Part shown: positions 25,762-33,172 of the stretch, piece by piece
Layout: each line of letters begins with the position of its first letter
Numbering within the stretch: the stretch's first letter is position 1
Origin: Cytobacillus firmus
Lineage (GTDB): Bacteria > Bacillota > Bacilli > Bacillales > Cytobacillaceae
Assembly (NCBI RefSeq): GCF_023715565.1
Contig: NZ_JAMBOJ010000043.1
Location: 1-41,910 of the forward strand
Reading direction: 5' to 3'
Length of the DNA stretch: 41,910 nt
Notes under the pieces: model-generated
The model's input: only the letters and a program-made list of their open reading frames with translations
The model's database searches: none
Told to the model about the DNA's origin: nothing
Made by a program: the position numbers and the translations under genes

Positions 25762-26010
25762 TCAGTAGTTATGGAGGTCTTTATCCACCGGTTTGTATTT
25801 ACCTTCTGGAAGTTTTTCAACTAAATTAAACTCGATCAACTTCTTCAAGGATAAATTACAGTAAGCAGCTGCATCGTATTTATCTCTCCCTACCTTTTGT
25901 CCTATCTCGGAAGGTCCTACACCTGACTGCCTTTCTATGTATAAATCACTTAGGGCTTTAAGGATATTCTTATCTTTATCAGTTATTCGTTTTTTTGATT
26001 GTTGTGACAA
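25762..26010 (-). CDS. Winged-helix DNA-binding-like protein (82 aa)
   Basis: Start TTG 26010, six bases after GGAGG. The sequence KNILKALSDLYIERQSGVGP, SEIGQKVGRDKYDAAAY and LKKLIEFNLVEKLPEGKYKP follows a winged helix: helix 2/3 with 'PSEIGQKVG', then a wing 'LVEKLPEGKYKPVD'. It is probably a small transcriptional regulator. The target is unknown; the 280-bp gene-free stretch upstream (26011-26297), shared with the toxin-antitoxin pair, is the obvious candidate region. Confidence 0.6.
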   Translation of the reverse strand: MSQQSKKRITDKDKNILKALSDLYIERQSGVGPSEIGQKVGRDKYDAAAYCNLSLKKLIEFNLVEKLPEGKYKPVDKDLHNY

Positions 26011-26321
26011 AATATTCCTCCCAATATATAGTTATAAAGGAAAAGTAAAACAACTAAGGTTTAAAAATCAAGCTTTTAAGCAATTTTTCAACCAATAAGA
26101 GGATATCGACTTAATTAATTACCAATAAATTCAAATGAGGAATAAACCCTGCAATTTGAGATACATCAGGTTCCGGCATTTGACTATTTTATCCATAGAG
26201 GGGTAATATATAAATAGGAAAAGTATGTAAGTGCCGCTTTATTTTTATCTCTTGCAGCATATACTATCCATTATTAAAAATGGAAGAGGGGTTGTAAGTG
26301 AATAAAAGGAGGAGAAAAAAA

Positions 26322-26543
26322 ATGGTTAAACTAGCGAGAGCTCGAGCTGCAGGTAAGGTTGCCCGAGGCCATAGCATCCGAAGAAGGGGTATGAGCTTAG
26401 AAGCAAAGAACGAATTGTTATCAAATCAAATCGCTAAAGCTATGTTTAAAAATAATACAGAAGCTCTTAAAGTAAATAAAGATGGTGTAGTCACAAATCT
26501 AGACTACAACAATCCTAATCACATGAGGTGGCTAGAAGATTAA
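26322..26543 (+). CDS. Probable antitoxin partner of MazF/PemK-like toxin (73 aa)
   Basis: ATG 26322 lies eight bases behind AGGAGGAG; GTG 26298 is possible but has only a weak site. The N-terminus is very basic (MVKLARARAAGKVARGHSIR then RRG), the middle helical (LEAKNELLSNQIAKAMFK), and the end contains LDYNNPNHMRWLED. Its stop TAA overlaps the ATG of the toxin gene, the usual antitoxin-toxin coupling. I do not recognise an AbrB or RHH antitoxin fold, so the partner role rests on gene order. Confidence 0.55.
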   Translation: MVKLARARAAGKVARGHSIRRRGMSLEAKNELLSNQIAKAMFKNNTEALKVNKDGVVTNLDYNNPNHMRWLED

Positions 26544-26914
26544 TGAAACCAGGGGATATTTACAATGTTGATTTTCCATTTAAACCACCGTTTCCGCCGG
26601 ACGGTAATAATAGCAAAAAGCGTCCGGCTTTAATTATTGCAATTTCTCCAGATGGCACAGCTTTGGCACTTATGGTAAAGATTACGGGTTCTGCTCCAAC
26701 TCTCAAGTATCCTAATCGCATTGAAATTGTCCATTGGTCACAAGCTAATCTTGACAAGGAATCGTATGCTGAAATAGATACAGAAGAACAATTTGATCTT
26801 AAAGAAGCGAATACATATCGTGGGACTTTGAATCCATTAGATTTTAATAATATTCTAAGTGAGTATATTAAATTAAAATCTAGAACAAGGCATACTAGAA
26901 GACCCGCTAGATAA
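26543..26914 (+). CDS. MazF/PemK-like type II toxin (endoribonuclease family)
   Basis: About 123 residues. MKPGDIYNVDFPFKPP followed by NSKKRPALIIAISPDG matches the start of PemK/MazF toxins (PG-DI-x-VDF...KKRPAL(I/V)), an SH3-like barrel that cleaves mRNA. The C-terminal half fits more loosely (EIDTEEQFDLKEANTYRGTL). ATG 26543 overlaps the antitoxin stop (TAATG) and is preferred to GTG 26528, which lies inside the upstream gene. Together the pair would act as a plasmid addiction module. Confidence 0.7.
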   Translation: MKPGDIYNVDFPFKPPFPPDGNNSKKRPALIIAISPDGTALALMVKITGSAPTLKYPNRIEIVHWSQANLDKESYAEIDTEEQFDLKEANTYRGTLNPLDFNNILSEYIKLKSRTRHTRRPAR

Positions 26915-26916
26915 TA

Positions 26917-26966
26917 ATATTCATAGTTTAAAAGCCCTCTATTGAGGGCTTTTAAACTATGAATAT
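26917..26966. terminator. Perfect 23-bp bidirectional terminator
   Basis: The arms 26917-26939 and 26944-26966 are perfect reverse complements with loop TATT; the GC-rich tip is GCCCTC/GAGGGC, flanked by A- and T-runs on both strands. It separates the + strand toxin gene from the end of the - strand biosynthetic operon (ribD) and would stop transcription from both sides. Confidence 0.9.
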
Positions 26967-26992
26967 ATAAATATATTTAAAAAATCGCAATT

Positions 26993-28099
26993 TCATTTAT
27001 ATGAATATGCATCCTTTTTGACTGCTATAAGTTTCATGTCTGAACCAACTTTTTCTGCTAAAGTAAACTCAAAATCCTCTACATTTTTCAAGTTGCTTAT
27101 TCCTTTTCCAGCCACTGAAGTTAACGCTTCTTTACCACCGATAATCTTAGGCGCCATATAGATTATCATTTCATTAACTGCACCTGCCCGGACAAAAGCA
27201 TCAGCAATAGTTGCCCCGCCTTCAACTAATAAAGATGTAATTTTCCTTTCCCCCAAAATAGAAAGAACATGTTCTATTTCGATATGCTCTGACTCTAGCT
27301 TAATCACTTCTACATGCGGGAAGGAGAAAAAGGGGGAGAGCTTTACCTCTGATACTTGGGAACCTGTGAAAATCCAAGTAGGAGTTGTATCATCTGTGAT
27401 TAATTGGGCTGTTGGAGAAGTCCGGAGGTGCGTATCAAGGACAATTCTTACAGGCTGCTTTCCACCACCATCCTGGCGTGTTGTTAACTTGGGATTGTCT
27501 AATATAACTGTATTAACTCCAACTAGAATACCGTCTGATTGATGGCGATAGGAGTGGCTATCATTTCTAGCTTGCTCTCCCGTAATCCATTTGCTCTCAC
27601 CAGTATAAGTTGCAATTTTCCCATCCATGCTGATGGCAGTCTTCAGTCTCACGTATGGAAGGTTCGACTGAATATAGTGAAAGAATGCACGGTTGAGATT
27701 ATTTGCTTGATCTTTGAGAAGGCCGATTTTCACCTCAATACCAGCCTTTCTTAACGTATTGATCCCTTGACCGCTCACTTTAGGGTTTGGATCAACTGAA
27801 GCGATAACAACCCGCTTAATCCCGGCATCTATAATACCTTTTGCACATGGTGGTGTCTTTCCAAAATGGCTACACGGCTCCAATGTAACATAAATTTCTG
27901 CTCCTTTGGCTTTTTCTCCAGCCATCCTTAAAGCGTGGACTTCTGCATGAGGTTCACCCGCTTTTACATGAACGCCAATGCCAACAACCTGATTATCACG
28001 GACAACAACAGCTGCTACCGAAGGATTGGGAGTTGTTTGGCCGATAGTAGATTTTGCCATTTCAATGGCCATATTCATATATTTTTCATCTCGATTCAT
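26993..28099 (-). CDS. ribD: RibD-type bifunctional deaminase/reductase (ToxE-like role proposed)
   Basis: 368 residues. The N-terminal cytidine-deaminase-like zinc domain has TPNPSVAAVVVRDNQVVG, HAEVHALRMAG and the zinc-binding PCSHFGKTPPC. The C-terminal reductase domain has RLKTAISMDGKIA, GVNTVILDNPKLT and LLVEGGATIADAFVRAG. RibD deaminates the pyrimidine made by GTP cyclohydrolase II and reduces its ribosyl side chain. Here it is the last gene of the - strand biosynthetic operon, separate from other rib genes, and a GTP cyclohydrolase II lies in the opposite arm. In toxoflavin clusters the ToxE deaminase does the matching step. ATG 28099 is chosen because GGAGG lies eight bases upstream. 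Both domains look intact. Confidence 0.92.
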   Translation of the reverse strand: MNRDEKYMNMAIEMAKSTIGQTTPNPSVAAVVVRDNQVVGIGVHVKAGEPHAEVHALRMAGEKAKGAEIYVTLEPCSHFGKTPPCAKGIIDAGIKRVVIASVDPNPKVSGQGINTLRKAGIEVKIGLLKDQANNLNRAFFHYIQSNLPYVRLKTAISMDGKIATYTGESKWITGEQARNDSHSYRHQSDGILVGVNTVILDNPKLTTRQDGGGKQPVRIVLDTHLRTSPTAQLITDDTTPTWIFTGSQVSEVKLSPFFSFPHVEVIKLESEHIEIEHVLSILGERKITSLLVEGGATIADAFVRAGAVNEMIIYMAPKIIGGKEALTSVAGKGISNLKNVEDFEFTLAEKVGSDMKLIAVKKDAYSYK

Positions 28100-28185
28100 T
28101 TTCCCTACCTCCGTTTCAAATGATAAATGCATAAATCAATTCTAACTGGTTTCTTTTATTCGATGTCGCCGCGATAATTTTTTTG

Positions 28186-29439
28186 TTACTTAGACATAGC
28201 ACTAGGTTGAACATTTGATTTAACTTCTTCAATTTGATAATCAAGGATTTTTCTAGTGAAAATTACACCAATAATACCCAAAATCACAAATATACCCATT
28301 ATAAAATAGCCTGTATTAGCTCCAATTATACTTATTGTTGAAGTAAACAAAGCTAAAATTAAGGCTCTAAATAACAGGCCAATAGTATTAAAGTAAGCAT
28401 TTATTCGCCCTATCATACTATTATCTACTAAATGTAACATCACCGTTCTTCGAATAACACGCGTCCCTGCATTTCCGATTCCTAAGAAAATTTGTACTGC
28501 TAAAAATATAAACACCGTGTGCACTGAAACCATAATCATTATTGCTAAGGCAAATATTGACATTATAAGTATTATTGAACGTTTGTTACCAAATTTATTT
28601 ATTGCATAAGGAATGAATAAACCAGCTAATACTGCACCTATAGCATAAATCATACTTGAAAAACCAAAAACGTTAACACTTGCGTTGAGGGTGTTGTTTA
28701 CAAAAATAGGTTTGAGATAGTTAGAAATCATAATAAACAAAAAGGGTACTAAACTGCACAATAAAAACATAGCCAGTAAAGCTTTTCCCTTGATAAATTT
28801 AAAGCCTTCTACAATATCACTAACAAATGTTACTTTTGTTTTGCTTATTGGCTTACTAGTTTTCGTATACGGTACTAGTAAAACCAAAATAAATGCTAAC
28901 AGATAAGTAAAAGCATCAAATAAAAACACATAGGCATAATCTATATGCCCTAAAACGATACCTGACAACCCACCTACTCCAACTGTAGCAGCTTGACTTT
29001 CTACTTCAAGTAAACCACTTAAAGAACTGTATGTTTTCTTATCAAATATTTCTTGAACAAATGCCAGTAGTGTTGGGAAGTGTAATGTCCAATATAAGGA
29101 ACCAGAAAACACCATGATAATCAATTGCCATAATTGAAAACTATTGGAGTATAAACCAAATAACCCTATAGGTAAAATAATACAAAAGCATAGTAATTGA
29201 TTAAAAATATATAGATTTTTCCTTGAAAAACGATCGACAATTACACCAACATAAGGGTTGATAAAAAACATTATCAATGTTATCGCTAAAGTTGTTACTC
29301 CAAGGATTTGCTCTCCATTCTCTTTTTCAAGGATCAACCAAACCACTCCAACTGAAGTGACTCCTGCACCTATTCCAGAAAAAAAGTTCGCTCCTAACAA
29401 AAATAGAACTCTCGGGTCTTTTAGCAGAATGCTATACAT
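28186..29439 (-). CDS. MFS exporter (EntS/macrolide-efflux type)
   Basis: 417 residues with about 11-12 hydrophobic segments. The MFS loop 2-3 motif is GVIVDRFSRKN, and LFLLGANFFSGIGAGVTSVG is the first helix as in the MFS_3 exporters of siderophores and macrolides. ATG 29439 has AAGGAG upstream, and only one base separates it from the stop of the preceding gene, so it is part of the - strand operon. It probably exports the product of the cluster and may give self-resistance. Confidence 0.85.
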   Translation of the reverse strand: MYSILLKDPRVLFLLGANFFSGIGAGVTSVGVVWLILEKENGEQILGVTTLAITLIMFFINPYVGVIVDRFSRKNLYIFNQLLCFCIILPIGLFGLYSNSFQLWQLIIMVFSGSLYWTLHFPTLLAFVQEIFDKKTYSSLSGLLEVESQAATVGVGGLSGIVLGHIDYAYVFLFDAFTYLLAFILVLLVPYTKTSKPISKTKVTFVSDIVEGFKFIKGKALLAMFLLCSLVPFLFIMISNYLKPIFVNNTLNASVNVFGFSSMIYAIGAVLAGLFIPYAINKFGNKRSIILIMSIFALAIMIMVSVHTVFIFLAVQIFLGIGNAGTRVIRRTVMLHLVDNSMIGRINAYFNTIGLLFRALILALFTSTISIIGANTGYFIMGIFVILGIIGVIFTRKILDYQIEEVKSNVQPSAMSK

Positions 29440-29440
29440 T

Positions 29441-30202
29441 CTAATTCTCCTTATGGGATATTGAATTTGAATTATAAAGGTCGATTACAAACTCCTTTAC
29501 ATCTTCATTATTATTGAATGAGTTTAAAATTTCACACAAACTATAATTACTAACCAGCATATCTAACAATTGTTCATCCACTTCATTGATTATTAAGTCA
29601 CCTGGTTCATAAAAATCCTTTTGAACAATAATAGAATGTTTTCGAATAATAGGTTTATCTCTTTCTCCATCAATCATTTCCATTATAGACTCAAAATCAT
29701 AATTAAGTTTAATAATATTGAAGGGCCTCACTATTTGTAATGGACAATCAATTTTTATATCTCCTTCGTTAGGGGAGGTTTCGAAGCTTTGTATAAGAGT
29801 CAAAGATAAATAATAGCAATATTTTGCTACGTCGATAAAATATTCAGGTAAATTATTATTTTCTATGTAACAAGTAGAGAACTGGATAAAATTTTTCATT
29901 TCATTTTCTGGAGTAATATATGCCTCATTAAATTTACTCAAGTATTCTTCTAAATAATCTGAGTAGGAACCGGAATACTTTATCATTTCGAAAAACTCAG
30001 GAAATTGTTGTTCTAATCTTTTAGCTCTTTTTCTTTGTAAATCTATTGCTAATTTATTTAAAATGTTGAAATCTAGATCTTTAAGTAGTTGTTTTTCACC
30101 AGGATCAAAGTTATATTGATCAATACTTCCAAACGGAAACCTTCTAATTTTAGGGTTTCTAACATAATCGGTTATAAATTTTTGTAAATTAATTACAGTC
30201 AC
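29441..30202 (-). CDS. Putative partner protein of the MNIO/DUF692-like protein (253 aa)
   Basis: GTG 30202 overlaps the stop of the DUF692-like gene by 4 bases (GTGA), so the two are translationally coupled. The N-terminal ~75 residues (KFITDYVRNPKIRRFPFGSI ... YNFDPGEKQLLKDLDFNI ... LQRKRAKRLEQQFPEFFEMI) follow the helical pattern of the small partner proteins that bind precursor peptides for MNIO enzymes (DUF2063-like 'R...L...FP' ending). The remaining ~170 residues have no motif that I recognise. The partner role comes from position and this resemblance and is not proven. Confidence 0.55.
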   Translation of the reverse strand: MTVINLQKFITDYVRNPKIRRFPFGSIDQYNFDPGEKQLLKDLDFNILNKLAIDLQRKRAKRLEQQFPEFFEMIKYSGSYSDYLEEYLSKFNEAYITPENEMKNFIQFSTCYIENNNLPEYFIDVAKYCYYLSLTLIQSFETSPNEGDIKIDCPLQIVRPFNIIKLNYDFESIMEMIDGERDKPIIRKHSIIVQKDFYEPGDLIINEVDEQLLDMLVSNYSLCEILNSFNNNEDVKEFVIDLYNSNSISHKEN

Positions 30203-31008
30203 GTTAAAACCTCACTAAAGAAAGTATTCTTAGCCCACTTAACACACTCACTAAAATATTGTTTATCAGGTAAACCTGTATTATTATCTTTTAATTGCCA
30301 CAAAAATGCTTTTGGTTTTACTCCCAATAATGCAGCATATTCTAGGATTTCGTTATATTGCTTTTGTTTTTTTGTATCTTTAACTAAAGGGCAATGAATT
30401 TCGATTATTTTATCAAGATTAATAGAGTTTAGAAATTCTTTATAATCAATTGGGTAATACTCATTAGATTCCACTATATTTTCAACGCCTAAAATTAAAC
30501 CACTGTCAGTCCTTTCTAATAAAATGTTAATAAAGTCCAATGGATCAATTTCACCTAAAGGGTTAAATAAAAAAGGAACATTCTCTAGCATAAATGGGAA
30601 TTTTGTTTCCTTTTTAATACTATTAATATTCCTAATAAAGGTTTCTAATGAACTCCTAGTTAAAATGGGTGGAAGAAGTGTCCCTGAACTTATTTCAGGA
30701 ACACCATTAAAGCAAATATGATCTCCCCACCACACAGGAGAGATGTATTCAATTTGATTTATTATTTTTTTAACCACATCTTTATTTGGCGAACAATCCG
30801 TTCCTAAAGAGAGCCATGTACAATGGGCTATAATTGGTGTCTTTAATTCCTTTACAACACTTTTCATATCTTCTTCTAAGAATGGAGAAATTATTAATTC
30901 AACGACATCAATTTTTTCATCTAAGGAAGAAAGAAATTTTATATACTTTTGATGATTAAAAACGGGGAAGGTTGCTCCAACCCCTAATGTTGGAAATTTA
31001 TTATTCAT
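30199..31008 (-). CDS. Divergent DUF692 / multinuclear non-heme iron oxidase (MNIO)-like protein
   Basis: 269 residues forming a probable TIM barrel. Family elements seen in order: PTLGVGATFPVF at the start, VVELIISPF (E37), IIAHCTWLSLG (H62), WWGDHICFNG (D96, H97), LLPPILTR, MLENVPF (E142-N143) and IIEIHCPL (H205). MNIO enzymes use 2-3 iron ions to modify peptides, often at Cys or Asp. Two usual ligand sites look altered: the 'LDvNN' stretch reads LILGVENIVES, without the Asp, and the C-terminal 'DtH' is absent. It may therefore bind fewer metals or do another reaction. It follows the propeller gene by 16 bases and overlaps its partner gene. ATG 31008 has AAGGGTG upstream. Confidence 0.7.
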   Translation of the reverse strand: MNNKFPTLGVGATFPVFNHQKYIKFLSSLDEKIDVVELIISPFLEEDMKSVVKELKTPIIAHCTWLSLGTDCSPNKDVVKKIINQIEYISPVWWGDHICFNGVPEISSGTLLPPILTRSSLETFIRNINSIKKETKFPFMLENVPFLFNPLGEIDPLDFINILLERTDSGLILGVENIVESNEYYPIDYKEFLNSINLDKIIEIHCPLVKDTKKQKQYNEILEYAALLGVKPKAFLWQLKDNNTGLPDKQYFSECVKWAKNTFFSEVLT

Positions 31009-31024
31009 ATTTTCACCCTTATAA

Positions 31025-32875
31025 TTAAGATAAATAAAATTCTCTTACTTTATATGGGACACCGTTTAGAACTTTATAGGCATTTATATAATTACCTCTA
31101 CCGCCAATTAACAAAATTTTATTACCATTTTCCACTTTTCCTGCAATTGCTTTAGGGAAATCAGGCAAATTCTCATGTAATGCAGTAAATTCTTGATCCT
31201 GATAAGAATAAGATGCCATCTGATATCCATATGAAACAATATGAACATGATCATCTAACACAATTGCGTTTTCTTTTGTATTAACTAATATGTCCATTCC
31301 CCAAGTTTTAATTACTTCGTAGTTCTCTAAGTCCAACTCTAAAAATCCAAATGTACCAACTATATAAGTTTTTCCCTCTGGATAGTTAATCCACCTCTTA
31401 GGGACTCCATCTAGTCGCATAATATGGAGGGGGTGATTTACATCTGTGTCATAAAAGTGAAGATCACCATTCTTAGTTCCATACATTTTTCGTCCGTCTT
31501 TTGTATAACCAGTAACCCAGATTGCTGTTCCATCGGTACTTGCTCTTTCTAAAATATCACCAGTCTGAATCTCAAACTCATAAATTACGCCGGCATCTGT
31601 ACCTACTAACGCTTTCTCAAATTCTGTATTTACTTCTAGACTTCTTGGGTGGCCTTCAATAGTTTTAAACCAATTAATATTTCCATTAGTATCTACTAAC
31701 ATCACATATTTATTTTGTGTTATAGCAAGATAAGATCCGTCCCTTAATGGTCGTACCCTTTTTATAATGCCTAAAGAATGATGATGAATTTCTAATCTTT
31801 CAATGTTAACACTATTATATTTTCCGTCACTATAACGAATTTTCTCGATCCCGTTATCTTTAGCTATATATAATAAATTTTCATCTTCAGGGTGGGGAGC
31901 CATTTCCCAAATACATTTTCCTTGGTAAAGGGCTTTATGTTTGATATCACCGTATGTATCCATACATAATAGTTCACCATTTTGAAGGAGGACATACAAG
32001 TGGCTTTTTGCATAACACATGTTAATTATTTGATACTTTAAAGGACCAATAATTCTGCTTAGCCTAAAGTCTTTATCTTTGTTGTCAAACACATAAATAT
32101 TTCCATCAAATGCTCCTACATATATCCAACGATGATCTTCATCAAATTCAAGAGCTTCTACATCATCATAAGTAAAGGTTCGAGATTTTAGATTTGAACC
32201 GTCTAACTCAAAGGTAACTACTCCATTATTTTTAAATTCATTATCTCCCTCACCTGCATCTTGAGTAGCCCAGAACCTGTCGTGTCTCTTGTCATACCGT
32301 ATCCAGTGAATGTTATTCTCATCTATGCTTTTAACTATAGGAAACTCTCCATTTTCTAAATTACCAATCTGGATAATCCCATTTGTTTGTCCTACTACAT
32401 GCTTGTCAGGATTTTCGCAACAAATATTATCAATGAATGCATCTTCGTACATTGGCTTTCTAATATCTAGTACTTCAAAAGTTTCAATATCTAGAACCAC
32501 TAATTGACTGTAACCATTGTTTGTATATAATTTACCACCAGCTACGCCTATTCCTCTTGCTGCAGTAGGTGAAGGCTCTTCATCTTTATCAAGGATATCG
32601 CTTTCATTTCTTAGCATAAAGTCATCATAAACATCTAGAGGTTGCAAACTCTTCAGATCATATTTTGCTATGCTGCCCCTTCTATTCTTTGTAAATACAT
32701 AATTTCCTTCTGTAACAATGGCATTGATTGGTTCGTTATATTCTGTAGTTTTTGAAGAGGCAATTAAGTTTAAGGCAAGATCAAATTTATGTAATCTACC
32801 CTTCACATCTGTTCCGATTAACACATCATGTGAAGGAGAATATATAATCCTTATAATTCTGTCTGGAATATTCAT
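31025..32875 (-). CDS. WD40/PQQ-type beta-propeller protein (616 aa), first propeller of the cluster
   Basis: Repeated ~40-residue blade units run through the whole protein, e.g. GTDVKGRLHKFDLALNLI, GAFDGNIYVFDNKD, LYVLLQNGELLCMDTYGDI, LVGTDAGVIYEFEIQTGDI and YGTKNGDLHFYDTD. Probably two propellers lie in one chain. There is no signal peptide, so it is cytosolic. ATG 32875 follows GGAGG six bases upstream; an upstream in-frame start at 32908 has no site. It is the first large gene after the 11-residue peptide and a hairpin. Toxoflavin clusters contain a WD-repeat protein (ToxC) of unsettled function; this or the + strand propeller may be its counterpart. Confidence 0.75.
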   Translation of the reverse strand: MNIPDRIIRIIYSPSHDVLIGTDVKGRLHKFDLALNLIASSKTTEYNEPINAIVTEGNYVFTKNRRGSIAKYDLKSLQPLDVYDDFMLRNESDILDKDEEPSPTAARGIGVAGGKLYTNNGYSQLVVLDIETFEVLDIRKPMYEDAFIDNICCENPDKHVVGQTNGIIQIGNLENGEFPIVKSIDENNIHWIRYDKRHDRFWATQDAGEGDNEFKNNGVVTFELDGSNLKSRTFTYDDVEALEFDEDHRWIYVGAFDGNIYVFDNKDKDFRLSRIIGPLKYQIINMCYAKSHLYVLLQNGELLCMDTYGDIKHKALYQGKCIWEMAPHPEDENLLYIAKDNGIEKIRYSDGKYNSVNIERLEIHHHSLGIIKRVRPLRDGSYLAITQNKYVMLVDTNGNINWFKTIEGHPRSLEVNTEFEKALVGTDAGVIYEFEIQTGDILERASTDGTAIWVTGYTKDGRKMYGTKNGDLHFYDTDVNHPLHIMRLDGVPKRWINYPEGKTYIVGTFGFLELDLENYEVIKTWGMDILVNTKENAIVLDDHVHIVSYGYQMASYSYQDQEFTALHENLPDFPKAIAGKVENGNKILLIGGRGNYINAYKVLNGVPYKVREFYLS

Positions 32876-32902
32876 ATTAAACCTCCAATAAATTAATTTA
32901 GG

Positions 32903-32957
32903 TTTCACAGCTGCCTTAATAGCCTGTGAAATAGACCTTAAGGCAACTGTGAAATAA
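32903..32957 (-). promoter_or_regulatory. Alternative hairpins between peptide and propeller genes
   Basis: TTTCACAGCTGCCTT (32903-32917) pairs with AAGGCAACTGTGAAA (32941-32955, one wobble). The same left arm TTTCACAG can instead pair with CTGTGAAA at 32924-32931, because CTGTGAAATA occurs twice (32924, 32948). There is no T-run after the stem on the transcribed strand. It may reduce read-through from the peptide into the operon or stabilise an mRNA end. Confidence 0.55.
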
Positions 32958-32982
32958 TGCTAGATTACTGCTCAAGATTTAC

Positions 32983-33018
32983 TACACGACGTACTGGCTT
33001 TTTAGTAGATTTTTTCAT
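32983..33018 (-). CDS. 11-residue peptide MKKSTKSQYVV at the head of the - strand operon
   Basis: A consensus promoter ends about 30 bases upstream, and AAGGGGTG lies eight to nine bases before ATG 33018, so translation is well supported. The frame gives MKKSTKSQYVV and stops at TAG 32983-32985. A hairpin follows, then the propeller, MNIO-like and partner genes. The position equals that of precursor-peptide genes in small RiPP clusters (strong expression, hairpin, modifying enzymes), but the peptide is extremely short and has no Cys; Tyr9, Gln8, Ser and Lys would be the candidate modified residues. Alternatively it is a leader peptide controlling the hairpin. Both roles are inference. Confidence 0.45.
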
Positions 33019-33049
33019 GTTTAATCACCCCTTTCTATTCAATGCTACC

Positions 33050-33078
33050 AATATAACCCATTTCTGGAAGCCGGTCAA
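33050..33078 (-). promoter_or_regulatory. Strong sigma-A-type promoter of the leftward operon
   Basis: On the minus strand: -35 TTGACC (33078-33073), a 17-nt spacer and -10 TATATT (33055-33050). The distance to the peptide start codon at 33018 is about 30 bases, room for one ribosome binding site only. Confidence 0.7.
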
Positions 33079-33103
33079 CAGATTAGGAAGAATTTTGAGA
33101 ATA

Positions 33104-33133
33104 TTGGACATTTTTTTACAAATCTGATATATT
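33104..33133 (+). promoter_or_regulatory. Probable sigma-A promoter of the rightward operon
   Basis: -35 TTGGAC (33104-33109), 18-nt spacer and -10 TATATT (33128-33133), 40 bases before the TTG start of the aldo-keto reductase gene. It lies back-to-back with the leftward promoter, about 25 bp between the -35 boxes, so one regulator could act on both. Confidence 0.45.
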
Positions 33134-33172
33134 GTTGTTGAATTTGGTAAAAATTTAATAAGGAGGGATTTT

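Noticed and set aside
28099..28132. Upstream start of ribD at 28132
   Set aside because: GGAGG at 28108-28112 lies inside that extension and is correctly placed for ATG 28099.
32966..33018. A longer (about 17-residue) reading of the peptide at the head of the - operon
   Set aside because: Recounting the A-run (four A, not five) shows that the frame stops at TAG 32983-32985 after 11 residues.
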